DNA of 64,000 nucleotides. Source: Timema cristinae. Its lineage: Eukaryota > Arthropoda > Insecta > Phasmatodea > Timematidae. The stretch is taken from positions 62,001 through 126,000 of the forward strand of contig JBCFYV010000221.1 in the NCBI GenBank assembly GCA_039000515.1, given 5' to 3'. Positions 34,582-44,667 of the stretch are shown here, piece by piece (positions within the stretch are counted from its first letter, which is position 1; the number at the start of each line of letters is the position of its first letter). A program made the position numbers and the translations under genes. The notes under the pieces are model-generated. The model was not told the origin of the DNA and did no database searches. It saw nothing but the letters and a program-made list of their open reading frames with translations.

Positions 34582-35608
34582 CCCCCTGCGAGACAGGGTT
34601 TAGGATAGTCACGCAGTAACACCTGCTTGTCGTAAGAAGCGACTAAAAGGGGAGGCTTCTGTGCAGGAGTACCTCGTGTAGGATAAATCTTTCCTATTTT
34701 CTTTTTTCTTCCTTCTTTGTTTCCTCCTTTCTCTCCTTCCTTCTCCTCCTTCTATTACTTTCTCTACTTATTTCTTCCCTTCCCCCTGCCGTTCATCCTG
34801 CACGGAAGCCTTTGGCCTCTCCGTTGACGACCTTGGTCTTCTCAGACAATTACTGGATACCACCGCTTTGAGCTCCTGAGTGAAAGTGCGCCGGTTGTAA
34901 TATCTTAGTAGAAAGGCCTCAGGGATGAAAATAACCGGGAAACCTACCTTGAGAAATGTTCGTTTGCGTTAATGAGGGCCCGGATGTAAAATTGGCACTT
35001 TCCTGCAACAACTTTCTGCGACGACCTCTCTCCTGGCGATGCCCCATACGTAGGTTGTCATGTCTAGCGTCGTATGGGGCCTTTCGTTGGGACAGTTAAC
35101 AGGCCCATATGTGGTAGAACCAACTGGGATCACCCTAGGTCTACTATCCGAGTACTGTGTAGGTTGTCCTCAATTACTGCATGGCCGGCAAAACTTTGTC
35201 ACCAGTGGCACCTTACTGCAAATTCCCTAGCACCTCACTTCCCAGCCCTCACAGGGCCGTAATATTGATAAGAGGTGGAAACGGGTAAGGCCGTCCAGCC
35301 GTGTTATTGTGAAAATCCAGGAAATGGTGAGGCCGCAGCCCAGCTTCCTGGTGATGTCCCGAGACGATGCCATTGGAAACCTTTAGCGCATCAGCCCATT
35401 TATCCCCGAAAGAGCGATAAATGGTGCGGCAAAATCAAACGTTTCTATAAGGAAATTGCGTGAAGGCAGTATTTTGATTCAGAATGCAACTGACGTCCAG
35501 TCAACACACATTATGGGTATTACTGAAATACCGTCGAATAATACGGCTTCAATACCGGTGAAGGTGGAACCTAACTGGTTCCGCAATGTTTGCAAGGGAG
35601 TGGTCACT
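34582..35608 (+). mobile_element. I-clade LINE, 5' fragment (5' UTR and start of ORF1)
   Basis: It runs from ccccctgcgagacagggttt through the folded 5' end, the pyrimidine tract and the start of ORF1, matching 38,288-39,353 closely. ORF1 sequence such as DKRWKRVRPSS and VKVEPNWFRNVCKGVVT is readable. It stops abruptly at tggtcactt (35,601-35,609), where the (TAA)n tail of a minus-strand copy starts. The remainder of this copy is not found on the far side. Confidence 0.9.
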
Positions 35609-36078
35609 TATTATTATTATTGTTTAACGGCCCATCGACACATCTGAGGTCATTAGGGCCTTGAAATATATTAAAAACATAATAAAATCCCCATAGGGGA
35701 AAGAGATAGAACATTCACCATCTGAGACACTCCATAGTAGTGCTCAAATGGACTCTTAGTATAAATTAAGTGATACACCTGCTAAAAAAAAACCACAAGT
35801 GTATCACTCCAATAAAAAGACAAAACAAACATATTAAAATATAACACGTTAAAATGACACAACATGTTAAAATGATAATACATTAAAAAGACAAAACAAC
35901 ATGTTAAATTGTAATAAAACTGTTAAAAAAGATCTCAATATGAGATAATATCCACAAGAGCCACTTTATAAAAGTGACTCAAATGGCATTAAAAAGATCC
36001 GCCTGGCGTATAAAACGGAGTAAACAAATAACTCCATCCGCGCTATCGCGTAATAAGAAACGTAGGTCACCTTTAAAA

Positions 36079-36695
36079 TCAAGAGCCAGGCGGATAGGGG
36101 CTAGTTTGCGAAGTATGCCCGACGCGGAGTCTCGTCACGATGACCTCCTCTCTTCTAGACTTTCGCATAGAAGAGAGCCATCGCGACACACCGTCCCTGA
36201 TGGACCGCAGCTTGTTCTGAGCAGGGGTCGAGACCCACTGCTCGTGCCAGGTGCGTAAGACCCCACGCCGAACATAACCCTTTAGGTCTAAAAACATGAC
36301 ACCCAGACTCGCCTCAGGAGGCAGGCGTGCTGCCTCCTTGGCCGCCAGTTCATTTCCTGAAAGACCGGCATGACCAGGAATCCAGAAAAAGGCGAGCCGG
36401 GTGCTTAATGAATTGATTTTTAAAATCTGTTCGTGAATCATCTGCACGAGAGGATTCCACGAGTAGAGAGTGGACAATGCCAACAGAGCACTCATGGAAT
36501 CCGTGCAGATGAGAACGGACCAGTGACACTTACGATATACAAAACATAACGATTTAAAAATGGCATATAGTTCAGCCGTAAAAACACTGGATTCACCAGG
36601 TAAAGCAAATTTAAAATTGGATCCTTCCACAACAAAAGCACATCCCACGGAGGCCCCGCATTTTGAGCCATCCGTGTAAATGCGTTTAAAACCCG
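36079..36695 (-). pseudogene. LINE RNase H domain, last catalytic Asp deleted
   Basis: Ribonuclease H domain typical of I-clade ORF2, which degrades the RNA strand of RNA/DNA hybrids. Visible catalytic positions are YTDGS (Asp 1, about 36,675), AELYAIF (Glu) and CTDSMSALLA (Asp 2), followed by the FFWIPGHAGLSGNE block. Other copies in the window have GACCAG just after GNELA, encoding the final Asp (ADQAAKEA); here those six bases are absent and the protein reads GNELAAKEA. The frame is otherwise open for 189 codons. Confidence 0.9.
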
Positions 36696-37037
36696 AAAGC
36701 GGGTTGCGAGGAGCTCATTAAAGGTCCTCTCGTATAAAGAGTGTGGGGTGGTCGCTTTAGGGAACTTGGCAAGGTCAAAATGGCATTGAAGTAGGCGTAT
36801 CTTCCAGGGAGAAAATCGACCTGGGAATGTGGGGATAGCCTTTGGCAGATTATCCCACACGTGTCGAAAACCGATAGCATCCGGATCCCAACCGGCCTTG
36901 TACTACGCCATTTAGTTTCATACAAGACACGGTTAGAGGGATGAAACACAGGACGATAGGCAACATGCTGCGCCATGCAATGAAGTTTCGACACGTAAAA
37001 TGCCAGAAGATAGGACAGCCGGTAAGAAAGAGGGGGC

Positions 37038-38250
37038 TCACCGGCCAGCACAGATGCTTATGACTGGACTGGTACGAAAGGCACCAGTAGCCAGTCGAAT
37101 GCCAGCATGGTGGACGCTATCTAGCATCATTAACGCCGAGGGTCTAGCTGAGCCATACACAAAACTGCCGTAATCTAGTTGAGATCTGACCAAGGCCCTA
37201 TACAGGCGCATCAAGGTTTCCCTATCAGCACCCCAGGACCGACCGCTAACAACTTTGAGCAAATTCAATGCTTTGATACACCTCGCTTTCAGGTCTTTGA
37301 TGTGGGGGATCCAAGTTAATTTAAAATTAAATAAAAGTCCCAGAAACCTTACGCTTTCTGAGACAGGTAAAACAAAGTGGTTCATTAAAATACTGGAGGC
37401 TGGCTGTATTCCGCGTATTCTATGAAAGTGGACAACCGTCGTCTTGGCTGCAGAGAAGCGAAAGCCATCACGCGATGCCCACGATCCAAGATTGTTGACA
37501 GAGAGCTGTATCTGCCGTTCAGCCCTGTGGAGACTTGACGAACTGCAATAAATTGCGTAGTCATCCACAAAGAGGCATGACCGTACAGGTATGCGCATAT
37601 TGTCAACAATGCTATTTATTGCGATAGCAAACAACGTACAGCTCAGAATACTACCCTGAGGCACCCCATTTTCTTGAATAAAATCATCGGATAAGGTGTT
37701 ATTCAATCTTACCCGGAAGTGTCTATCCGACATAAAATTAGATATAAAAGAAGGAAGGTTTCCTCGAAACCCCCAATTAAAAAGTGTTTTCAAAATGCCG
37801 TACCGCCAGGTGGTATGTACGCTTTCTCCAGATTGAAGAAGACAGCAGAAATGGCTTATGAGAAAAGCGTCACGAATAGCCATTAGCACAAGGTGTCCAC
37901 GTGGTCGTTAGCGAAAACCATTGAATATTAGATCATGCGGTTTAATAATATAATGTTTAATTTTTTTTCCAATATTTTACATACACAATTAGTTAAAGCT
38001 ATCGGTCTATAGCTAGTTGGCTCTTATTTATCTTGCCACTTTTATATATAGGTATAACGGTTGCTTGCCTCCATAGTGAGGGGAACTGATGAGATTCCCA
38101 AACACTATTATAGAGGTCTAAAAGAAGTGCCTGTCCGGCATGGGGCAGCTGACGCAACATCTCATAATGAATGTCGTCTGGACCAGAGGTTGTGCTGCCG
38201 GCCTGGGACAGGGCGTAGGTCAGTTCATCTTTGGTAAAGGGGGAGTTATA
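37038..38250 (-). pseudogene. LINE reverse transcriptase domain
   Basis: The N-terminal part (38,250-37,890) reads DELTYALSQAGSTTSGPDDI and VIPIYKSGK with frameshifts. The long open stretch 37,889-37,038 gives 283 codons with VPQGSILSCTLFAIAINSI (palm motif B region), the catalytic FVDDYAIYC (about 37,570-37,545), FSAAKTTVVHFHR, and SESVRFLGLLFNFKLTWIPH (thumb). The length and order fit I-clade RT. Motif A (the DLEKAY-type block) falls in a damaged segment near 37,830. RT makes cDNA by target-primed reverse transcription in the nucleus. Confidence 0.93.
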
Positions 38251-38287
38251 ATCCTCCCCCCGACTTTGGCCAAAATCAATAGCATGG

Positions 38288-38362
38288 CCCCCCTGCGGGA
38301 CGGGGTTTAGAATAGTCCCGCAGTAACCCCTGCTTGTCGTAAGAAGCGACTAAGATGGGGGG
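38288..38362 (+). ncRNA. Conserved folded 5' end of the LINE RNA
   Basis: An outer stem CCCCCC (38,288-38,293) / GGGGGG (38,357-38,362) encloses a hairpin ctgcgggac (38,293-38,301) / gtcccgcag (38,315-38,323) and a hairpin gtcg (38,336-38,339) / cgac (38,347-38,350) followed by taagat. The outer stem and the gtaagaagcgactaa part also occur at 34,582 and, on the minus strand, at 34,169, with stem bases that differ yet still pair (CCCCT/AGGGG; CCTCCCC/GGGGAGG). A cytosine followed by UAA before the final G-run recalls the 3' part of HDV-like ribozymes found at the 5' ends of some insect retrotransposons. The full pseudoknot was not shown. Confidence 0.5.
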
Positions 38363-39053
38363 ACTTCTGTGCAGGACGTACCTCGAGTGGGACAAACCTA
38401 TCCTATATCTTTCCTTTCACATCATTTTCTTCTTCCTTCACTTTCCCCCTTTTTTTCACTCTTCCCCCTTCGCTTTATATACCCTTACTTTTTTCTTCCT
38501 TTCCCCCACCGTTCAACCTGCACAGAGGCCTTTGGCCTTTCCGATGACGACCTTGGCAACTAACCCGGCTCTTCTCTGTTTATTATTGGATACCACTGCC
38601 TTGAGCTCCCGAATGAAAGTGCGCCGGTTGTAATATCTTGGTAGAAGGGCCTTAGGGATGAAACCGGGTACCCTACCTTGAGAAAAGACCGATTGCGTTC
38701 ATGAGGGTCCCGGACGTAAAATTAACACTTTCCTGCATACACTTGCTGCGGTGACCTCTCTTCCGGCGATGCTCCATATGAAGGTTGTCATGTCTAGCGT
38801 CTTATGGAGCCTCTCGTCGGAAGAGTTAACAGGGCCCTATGTGGTAGAACCAACTGGGATCAACCTGGGTCTACGATCCGAGTACTTTTGCAGGTTGTCC
38901 TCCACTCATGATTGAGTCTCTTGTCACAGCTGACACCTTACTGTCCGCTGGCACCGTACTGCCAAGTTCTGCTGGCATCTAACTGCCCGGCCCTCACAGG
39001 GCCGTATTAATGATAAGAGGCGGAAACGGGTAAGGCCGTCCAGCCCTGTTTTG

Positions 39054-40152
39054 ATGAAAAGCCAGGAAGTGGTGAGGCCCCAGCCCCGCTTCCTGGTGAT
39101 GTCTCGAGTGGATGAAAGTGAAGATCTGAAACGTGTCAGCCCATTTATCCTCGAAAGAGTGATAAATGGAGCAGCAAAATCTGACGTTTTAATAAGGAAA
39201 CTGCGCGATGGCACCATTATGATTCAGACTATGACCGACACTCAATCCTCAAATATTATGGCGATCTCCGAAATACCGTTGAGTAATACGGTAAATATAC
39301 AGGTGAAGGTGGAGCCCCACAGGTTCCTCAATGTTTGCAAGGGAGTGGTCACTTGTTATGACCTCGACTGCGTAGGCATTGAGGAGATCTGTGAGGAGCT
39401 TTCCCCCCGGCATGTCACCGAAGTGTACCGTATTGTCACAAAAAAGAATGGACAAAAAAGAAGACGGATACGTATATCCTCACATTTGCGACTCCTACCC
39501 TTCCGAAGGAGGTCCGAGCAGGCTTCCACGTGCTCAGGGTCCGGCCGTATGTCCCTAACCCTCGGCGCTGTTTTCAGTGCCAGGAATTTGGGCATACGAA
39601 GCTGCGATGCCGTGGTAAGCCAACCTGTGCGGATTGTGGACAGGAGGCTCACGAAACACCATGCGAGTCTCCTAAATACTGCGTCAACTGCAAAGGTCCG
39701 CATTCAACCTGGTCTCGGGCCTGTCCAAAATGGAAGGTAGAGAAGAAAGTCCTGGAGATACAATCTGAAAAGAAGATTCTCTATGCCCAGGCACGCAAGG
39801 ATACGTATCAAGTCAAGCTCCGGTATTTCAAACTTCATATAGCCGGATTGTCAGTCAAAATAATAAACTGTTCCAACCGCCATTGCGCAGTTAATATTGC
39901 TAAGGAACCAACGCGACCAGTGCCATGGTCTCTTCTCGAGACATTTATGTTGATTCCGCGCCAACTTCTGTGGCGCCTAAATTTTTAAAGGAGGCTAAAC
40001 CGCCACAACGATCGTCTCCCCCACCACTATACCACCGAGGAGACCTCGAAGAACTCCCCCGAGCCCACCTCGGGGAACACCCCGAGCCCGCCTTGGGGAA
40101 CACCCCCGAGCCCGCCTCGGGGAACACCCCCGGACCCGCTCGGGGCATTTAA
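39054..40152 (+). CDS. LINE ORF1 (Gag-like nucleic-acid-binding protein), two frameshifts
   Basis: ORF1 coats the element RNA. Frame 1 (39,054-39,480) includes FILERVINGAAKSDVLIRK and VKVEPHRFLNVCKGVVTCYD. After a shift near 39,480 the frame continues with VRPYVPNPRRCFQC and three knuckles between 39,560 and 39,725: CX2CX4HX4C, CX2CX4HX3C and CX2CX3HX6C, then KWKVEKKVLEIQSEKKI. A second shift near 39,930 leads to a Pro-rich tail with a 24-bp repeat. The start is uncertain: DKRRKRVRPSSPV upstream of the 39,054 ATG is also conserved in the copy at 34,582, so the true start may be upstream. Confidence 0.85.
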
Positions 40153-40504
40153 AACAAGGGCGGCCGTTGTTGAGCCTCTCACACCACCTCTGGGCTTCCG
40201 GAGGTGGGGACGAGTTGCGGAACAGGTGAGGCCGCTAAGGCGGAGTCCCACTGGTGCCTTGAAGAAGGACCAGCGAGAGACCGCCCGAAAAATTTTTTAT
40301 TAAAAAAGCGTCGAAGGCCTTAAAGCCTTAAAACAAGGATCCGCCTTCCCAGTCTCTCAAAATAAGCCGAAGCCTCTCCTGAGCGAGAGGTACAGGAGAG
40401 ACTGGGTAAGGCAAGAGGGCCTAAAAAGGCCTCAACAAATTTTTATTCTTAAAGGATATGATGAAATGGATTGCGAGGATAACTAAATTTCATACTAATA
40501 ACTT

Positions 40505-43500
40505 ATGTCGCTACTACAATGGAATTGTAGGGGTTTCTATGCCCGTGTAGAGGAAATCAAACTAATAATTTCTTCCCTGCGTCCTTCCATCTTGTGCTTG
40601 CAGGAGACCCACTTCCGTCCAACTGACAACCCGATGCTTCGTGGGTACGATGGTTGTATCGTTACCGACAAGCCTTTCTTTGATCGGGCTAGCGGAGGTG
40701 TGGCTATATTCGCACGAAGTACTATATATCATAAGAATATTAATATTGTTTCTGATCTCCAAGTGATCGCTGTCAGAGTCTCCCTTCCTATGGAGGTAAC
40801 CGTATGCTGCATCTACCTCCCGCCAGGTGAAGTGTTTCAAGAGGACACTAGAGGCCCTCTTTATACAACTTCCCGCCCCCTATATCATCTTGGGGGACTT
40901 TAACGCGCATAACGTGGTGTGGGGGTCTAATTTACAGGACGCCCGCGGGAGGATGGTAGAGGATATTCTTGTCTCGGGAAACCTGGTGTTAATGAACACG
41001 GGACCCAAACACACTTCTCCACCTTTAATGGTTGTATCCTCTGCCATCGACCTAGCTCTATGTAGACCCGGGATTGCTGCTCACTTCCTTTGGGAGGTTC
41101 ACTCGGACCTATGTGGCAGCGATCACTTTCCAATTCTGCTTTCAAAAATCCAAGATCCTCCCGTACAGCACGGTTACCCCAATGGGTTCTTAAACGTGCT
41201 AACTGGGATAAATTCCGCGAGCTCGCCTTATTCGACGAACCCCATTCTCCCGACGTCGATGTTAAGGCAGGGCAATTTACTTCGACGGTCATACGGCGGC
41301 GAGGGCATCCATCCCTAAATCCTCGCCAAAAACCGCGCCACCGTTTCCCGTTCCTGGTGGAACGAGGAGTGCCGGCTGGCTATTTCTAACCGCGAAAAGC
41401 CCTGCGTATCTTTAAACGAACGTCCTACTTCGGAGAACTGGAGTCATTCCGGATTTACGTGCTAGAGCTCGCCGTATTATTCGAGAAAGCAGAAGAGAGT
41501 CTTGGAGACTGTTTATTTCTACCCTTATATTTCCCCTCCACAACAAGGTTTGGGATTCACATTCGTAAAGTACGTAGTAGCAAAAATACCATTTATAATA
41601 TACCCGCACTCATGTTCTAATCGGGGTTTTTTTGTTTCCTCCCTATGGAGGGGCCAGTTTGGCTCGAGTTCGCCTATTTTTTGACCAGCTACTTAACGGT
41701 TTTGGGTGATAAGCGCAGCATCGAGCGCCTTACATTGATTTTGGGGAAATTTGGGGGGAGGATTTAACTCCCCCTTTACTAAAAAAGGGAACTTTCCTTG
41801 CCCTGTCCCCGGGCGGGCAATAAATTTGGCCCCCGGGTATTCCATTACGAATGTTGCGCCCAAGGCCCCCTGCTGGACGGGGGTTCCCCTTTTTAAAACC
41901 TTACAATTGTGTTTGGGAATCTCTTTCTTTTAAAAAACACTGTGGGGGCAAGAAACCTTTTCCCCCCAAAAATATAAAAGTGGAAGGAAAAAATTGACCC
42001 AAACTAGTTTAGCCCGATAGCCTTAACTAGTTGTGTATGAAAATATTAAAAAAAAATGATAAATAAAAAAATTTTATATGGGTTTTTAAAACCCCCGCAA
42101 TTAACCCAATTTTCAATGGGGGTTTTTCCCCGAAACCCGGCCCCCGGGTTGGATAAACCTTTTTTGCCTTGGACGGTCGTGACCCCTTTCCCATAAACAG
42201 CATTTTTTGGCGGGTTTTTTTGTTTTGGAGAAGGCTTTAACGAAACCACATGGCCCGGTTAGGGCCCTTTTTTAAAAAACCCCTTTTTAAATTTGGGGGT
42301 TTTGGGGGGTAACCCCCCCTATTTTTTTTTATAATTTTTTTTTGTTTGACATTCCGGGGAAAAGGTTAAACAAAACCCTTTTTCCGAGGGTTTTTTTTCA
42401 AGAAAATGGGGTGCCCGGGAGTTTTTCCCTTATTTTTTCGCTTTTGCGATAAATAGTTTGTGGAAAAACGTCCCTTTTACCTTTTCCTTTTTATGTTTTT
42501 TTTGTGGTTGACTCCCGCAATTTATTGCAGTTCTCAAGTTCCACAGGGTGAAGACAGTTTAAAAACTCGCTTTTAAAACAATTTAGGTTGTGGGAAAATC
42601 TTGAAATTTTTGGTTTTCGTTTCTCTCCCGGCCCAAAGACGATTTGTCGCCCAAAAAATTTTCCTTTGATTACGGGGGAATAAAGCCACCCCCCAAATTT
42701 TTAATGAACAACGTTGTTTTACCTGTTCCGGGCCCTTTAAAGGTTCCCTGGGATTTTTTTCGTTTTTAAATAACTTGGATCCCCCACATCAAAGACCAAA
42801 AGGCGAGGTGTTTAAAGTTTAAATTTACTTTAAAGTTGTAAAGTGGTCGCCCCCTTGGGGTGTAAATGGGGAAACCTTGAGGGCGTTCTATAGGGCCTTG
42901 GTGGACCCAAAATTGTTTAGGCAGTTTTGTATTTTGGTTCCGTAGACCCTTTTTTAAAATTAAAGATGCCGAAGCGTCCACCATGCTGGTTTTCGATTTG
43001 GCTACTGGTGCTTTTCGTACCAGTCCAGTCGTCACCCATCTTGGACGCCGGTAAACCCCCTTTTTCCCTTAAAGGGCGGTTTATTTTCCTTCCTTCTTAC
43101 GTGTCGAAATGCATTGAAAGCCAAAAAATTGTTGCTTACCGCCCTGTTTTCATCCCCTTTAACCTTTTGTCTTGTATGAAAAAAATTGGGGGTTTTACAA
43201 GGGGGTTTGGGATCCGGTGCTATCGGTTTTCGAACGTGTGGGAAAATCCTCCCAAAGGCTATCCCAACATCCCCGGCCCGATTTCTCCGGGAAAAATTTC
43301 GCCCTCCGAAATGCATTTTGTTTTCCCAATTTCCCCCTAAAGCGACCACCCAAATTTTTGTTTTGGGAGAGGTTTTTTAAATGAGCCCCTCCCCACCGCT
43401 TTCACGGATTTGAGCGCTTCTAATTTATGGCTCTAAATCTGGAGTCACGTTTGGGGTGTGCTTTTGTTGTGGAAGGATTTCCCAAAAATTTTAAAATTTT

Positions 43501-44150
43501 GGGTTTTCCTTTAAAGAAACCCGTTTTTTTTACGCTGGGGGGAAATTTATTCCATTTTTAAAAACTTTGTGTTTTGTTTACCGAAGTAGTCCCCCGTTCT
43601 GTCCCCATCTGCACGGGGTTCCCTGTGTGCTTGTTGGATTGTTTCCCCCTCTACTCGTGGAATCCTCTTTGTGGGAGTGATTCACGAAAAAAATTTTTAA
43701 AAAAATTTTTATTCTTTTAAAACACCCGGGTTGCCTTTTGCTTGGTTTCCCGGTCACGGTGGTCTTCCGGGAAAAGGTTTGGGGGGACCAGGCAGCCAAG
43801 GAGGCGCCGGCCTCCGGAGGCGAGTTTTGGGTGTCATGTTTTTTTTTAAACTAAAGGGTTATGTTTGGCGTGGAGTTTTTCGCACCCGCCGAAACAGTGG
43901 GTTTTCGACCCCGGGGTCAGAACAAGCTTCGGTCCATCAGGGGGGTTGTTGCGATGGCCCTCTTCTATTCGAAGTCTTTGAAAAGAGGAGGGATCGGGAC
44001 GAGATCCCGGTCGGGGTTTTTTTTTATTGCCCCTAGGGGTTTTTTTTAAGGGGGGGATTCCCCCTCCGTGTGTAAATTTGTTGATAATCCCCCTTTGTGT
44101 TTCACATTTTGGTGGAGTGTCGCCCAAAATAGCCCCCATCCCCTCTGGGG
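40505..44150 (+). pseudogene. LINE ORF2: AP endonuclease, RT, RNase H
   Basis: The endonuclease (40,505-41,150) nicks the target. It shows SLLQWNCRG, CLQETHF, SGGVAIFAR, then after a shift near 40,850 IILGDFNAHNVVWGS, SAIDLALC and GSDHFPILL, all the expected catalytic blocks. RT lies at about 41,740-43,350 (SGPDDIH-like start garbled; LVLFVPVQSSP-like region near 43,000), and RNase H at about 43,400-43,830 including the DQAAKEA-type end near 43,790. The C-terminal finger region is near 44,060-44,130. From 41,630 on, homopolymer stretching destroys the frame, so real function cannot be judged. Confidence 0.88.
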
Positions 44151-44667
44151 TTTGAAATTTTTAAAAGGGGAATTACGTTTTTTTTTACGCGATTAAATGC
44201 GGTGGGAGTTATTTGTTTTTTCTCCGTTTTATACGCCGGCGGGGGTTTTTTTTAATTCCTTTGAGTCACTTTTATTAAAAATGGCTTTTTGGGTATTATT
44301 CATAAATTTAGATCTTTTTTTTAAAGTTTTTTTAACAAAATTTTAAAAAATGTTGTTTTGTCTTTTTTAAAAAGTATTATCATTTTTTTAAATGGTTTTG
44401 TCTTTTTAACGTGTTATTTTTTTAATATGTTTGTTTTGTCTTTTTTTTGGGTGATACACTTTGGTTTTTTTTTTGAGGTGTTACTTAATTTTTAAACCCA
44501 AAAGGCCAAATTTTAGCAATTCCCTTTTGGGGTGTCTCGTTTGGGGAGGGTTTTATTCTTTCCCCTATGGGGGTTTTATTTTTGTTTTTAATTTTTTTTT
44601 TAAGGCCCCCCAAAAGACCCAGATGTGTCGATGGGGGGGTTTTTAAAAAAAATTTAAAAATTTAAAA

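Larger units (their letters stand above)
35609..38285 (-). mobile_element. I-clade LINE, 3' two thirds (RT, RNase H, 3' UTR, TAA tail)
   Basis: Minus-strand copy truncated at its 5' end within the region before RT (38,285). It ends at the left in a (TAA)4-5 tail at 35,609-35,622. The 3' UTR is 35,620-36,075, with the gtgatacac/gtgtatcac hairpin and the cccctatgggg hairpin. This is the least damaged copy and was used as reference for the others. Relative to them it lacks about 120 bp at the end of ORF2 (between GHTSQT and YPPGS near 36,095), which normally encodes a CxxC...H...C finger. Confidence 0.93.
38288..44667 (+). mobile_element. Near full-length I-clade LINE
   Basis: The most complete copy, about 6.4 kb: folded 5' end (38,288-38,362), pyrimidine-rich 5' UTR, ORF1, a spacer (40,153-40,504), ORF2 and a 3' UTR ending near 44,640 in gatgtgtcgatgg plus an A/T-rich tail. 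From about 41,630 onward every kind of homopolymer is stretched compared with the same sequence in other copies, so ORF2 beyond the endonuclease is unreadable as given. A second LINE copy follows at once (44,668). Confidence 0.93.

Noticed and set aside
34582..38285. Twin-priming inversion of one LINE insertion
   Set aside because: In twin priming the junction joins two internal points; here the junction at 35,609 carries the TAA tail of the minus-strand copy, so these are two insertions or a rearrangement.
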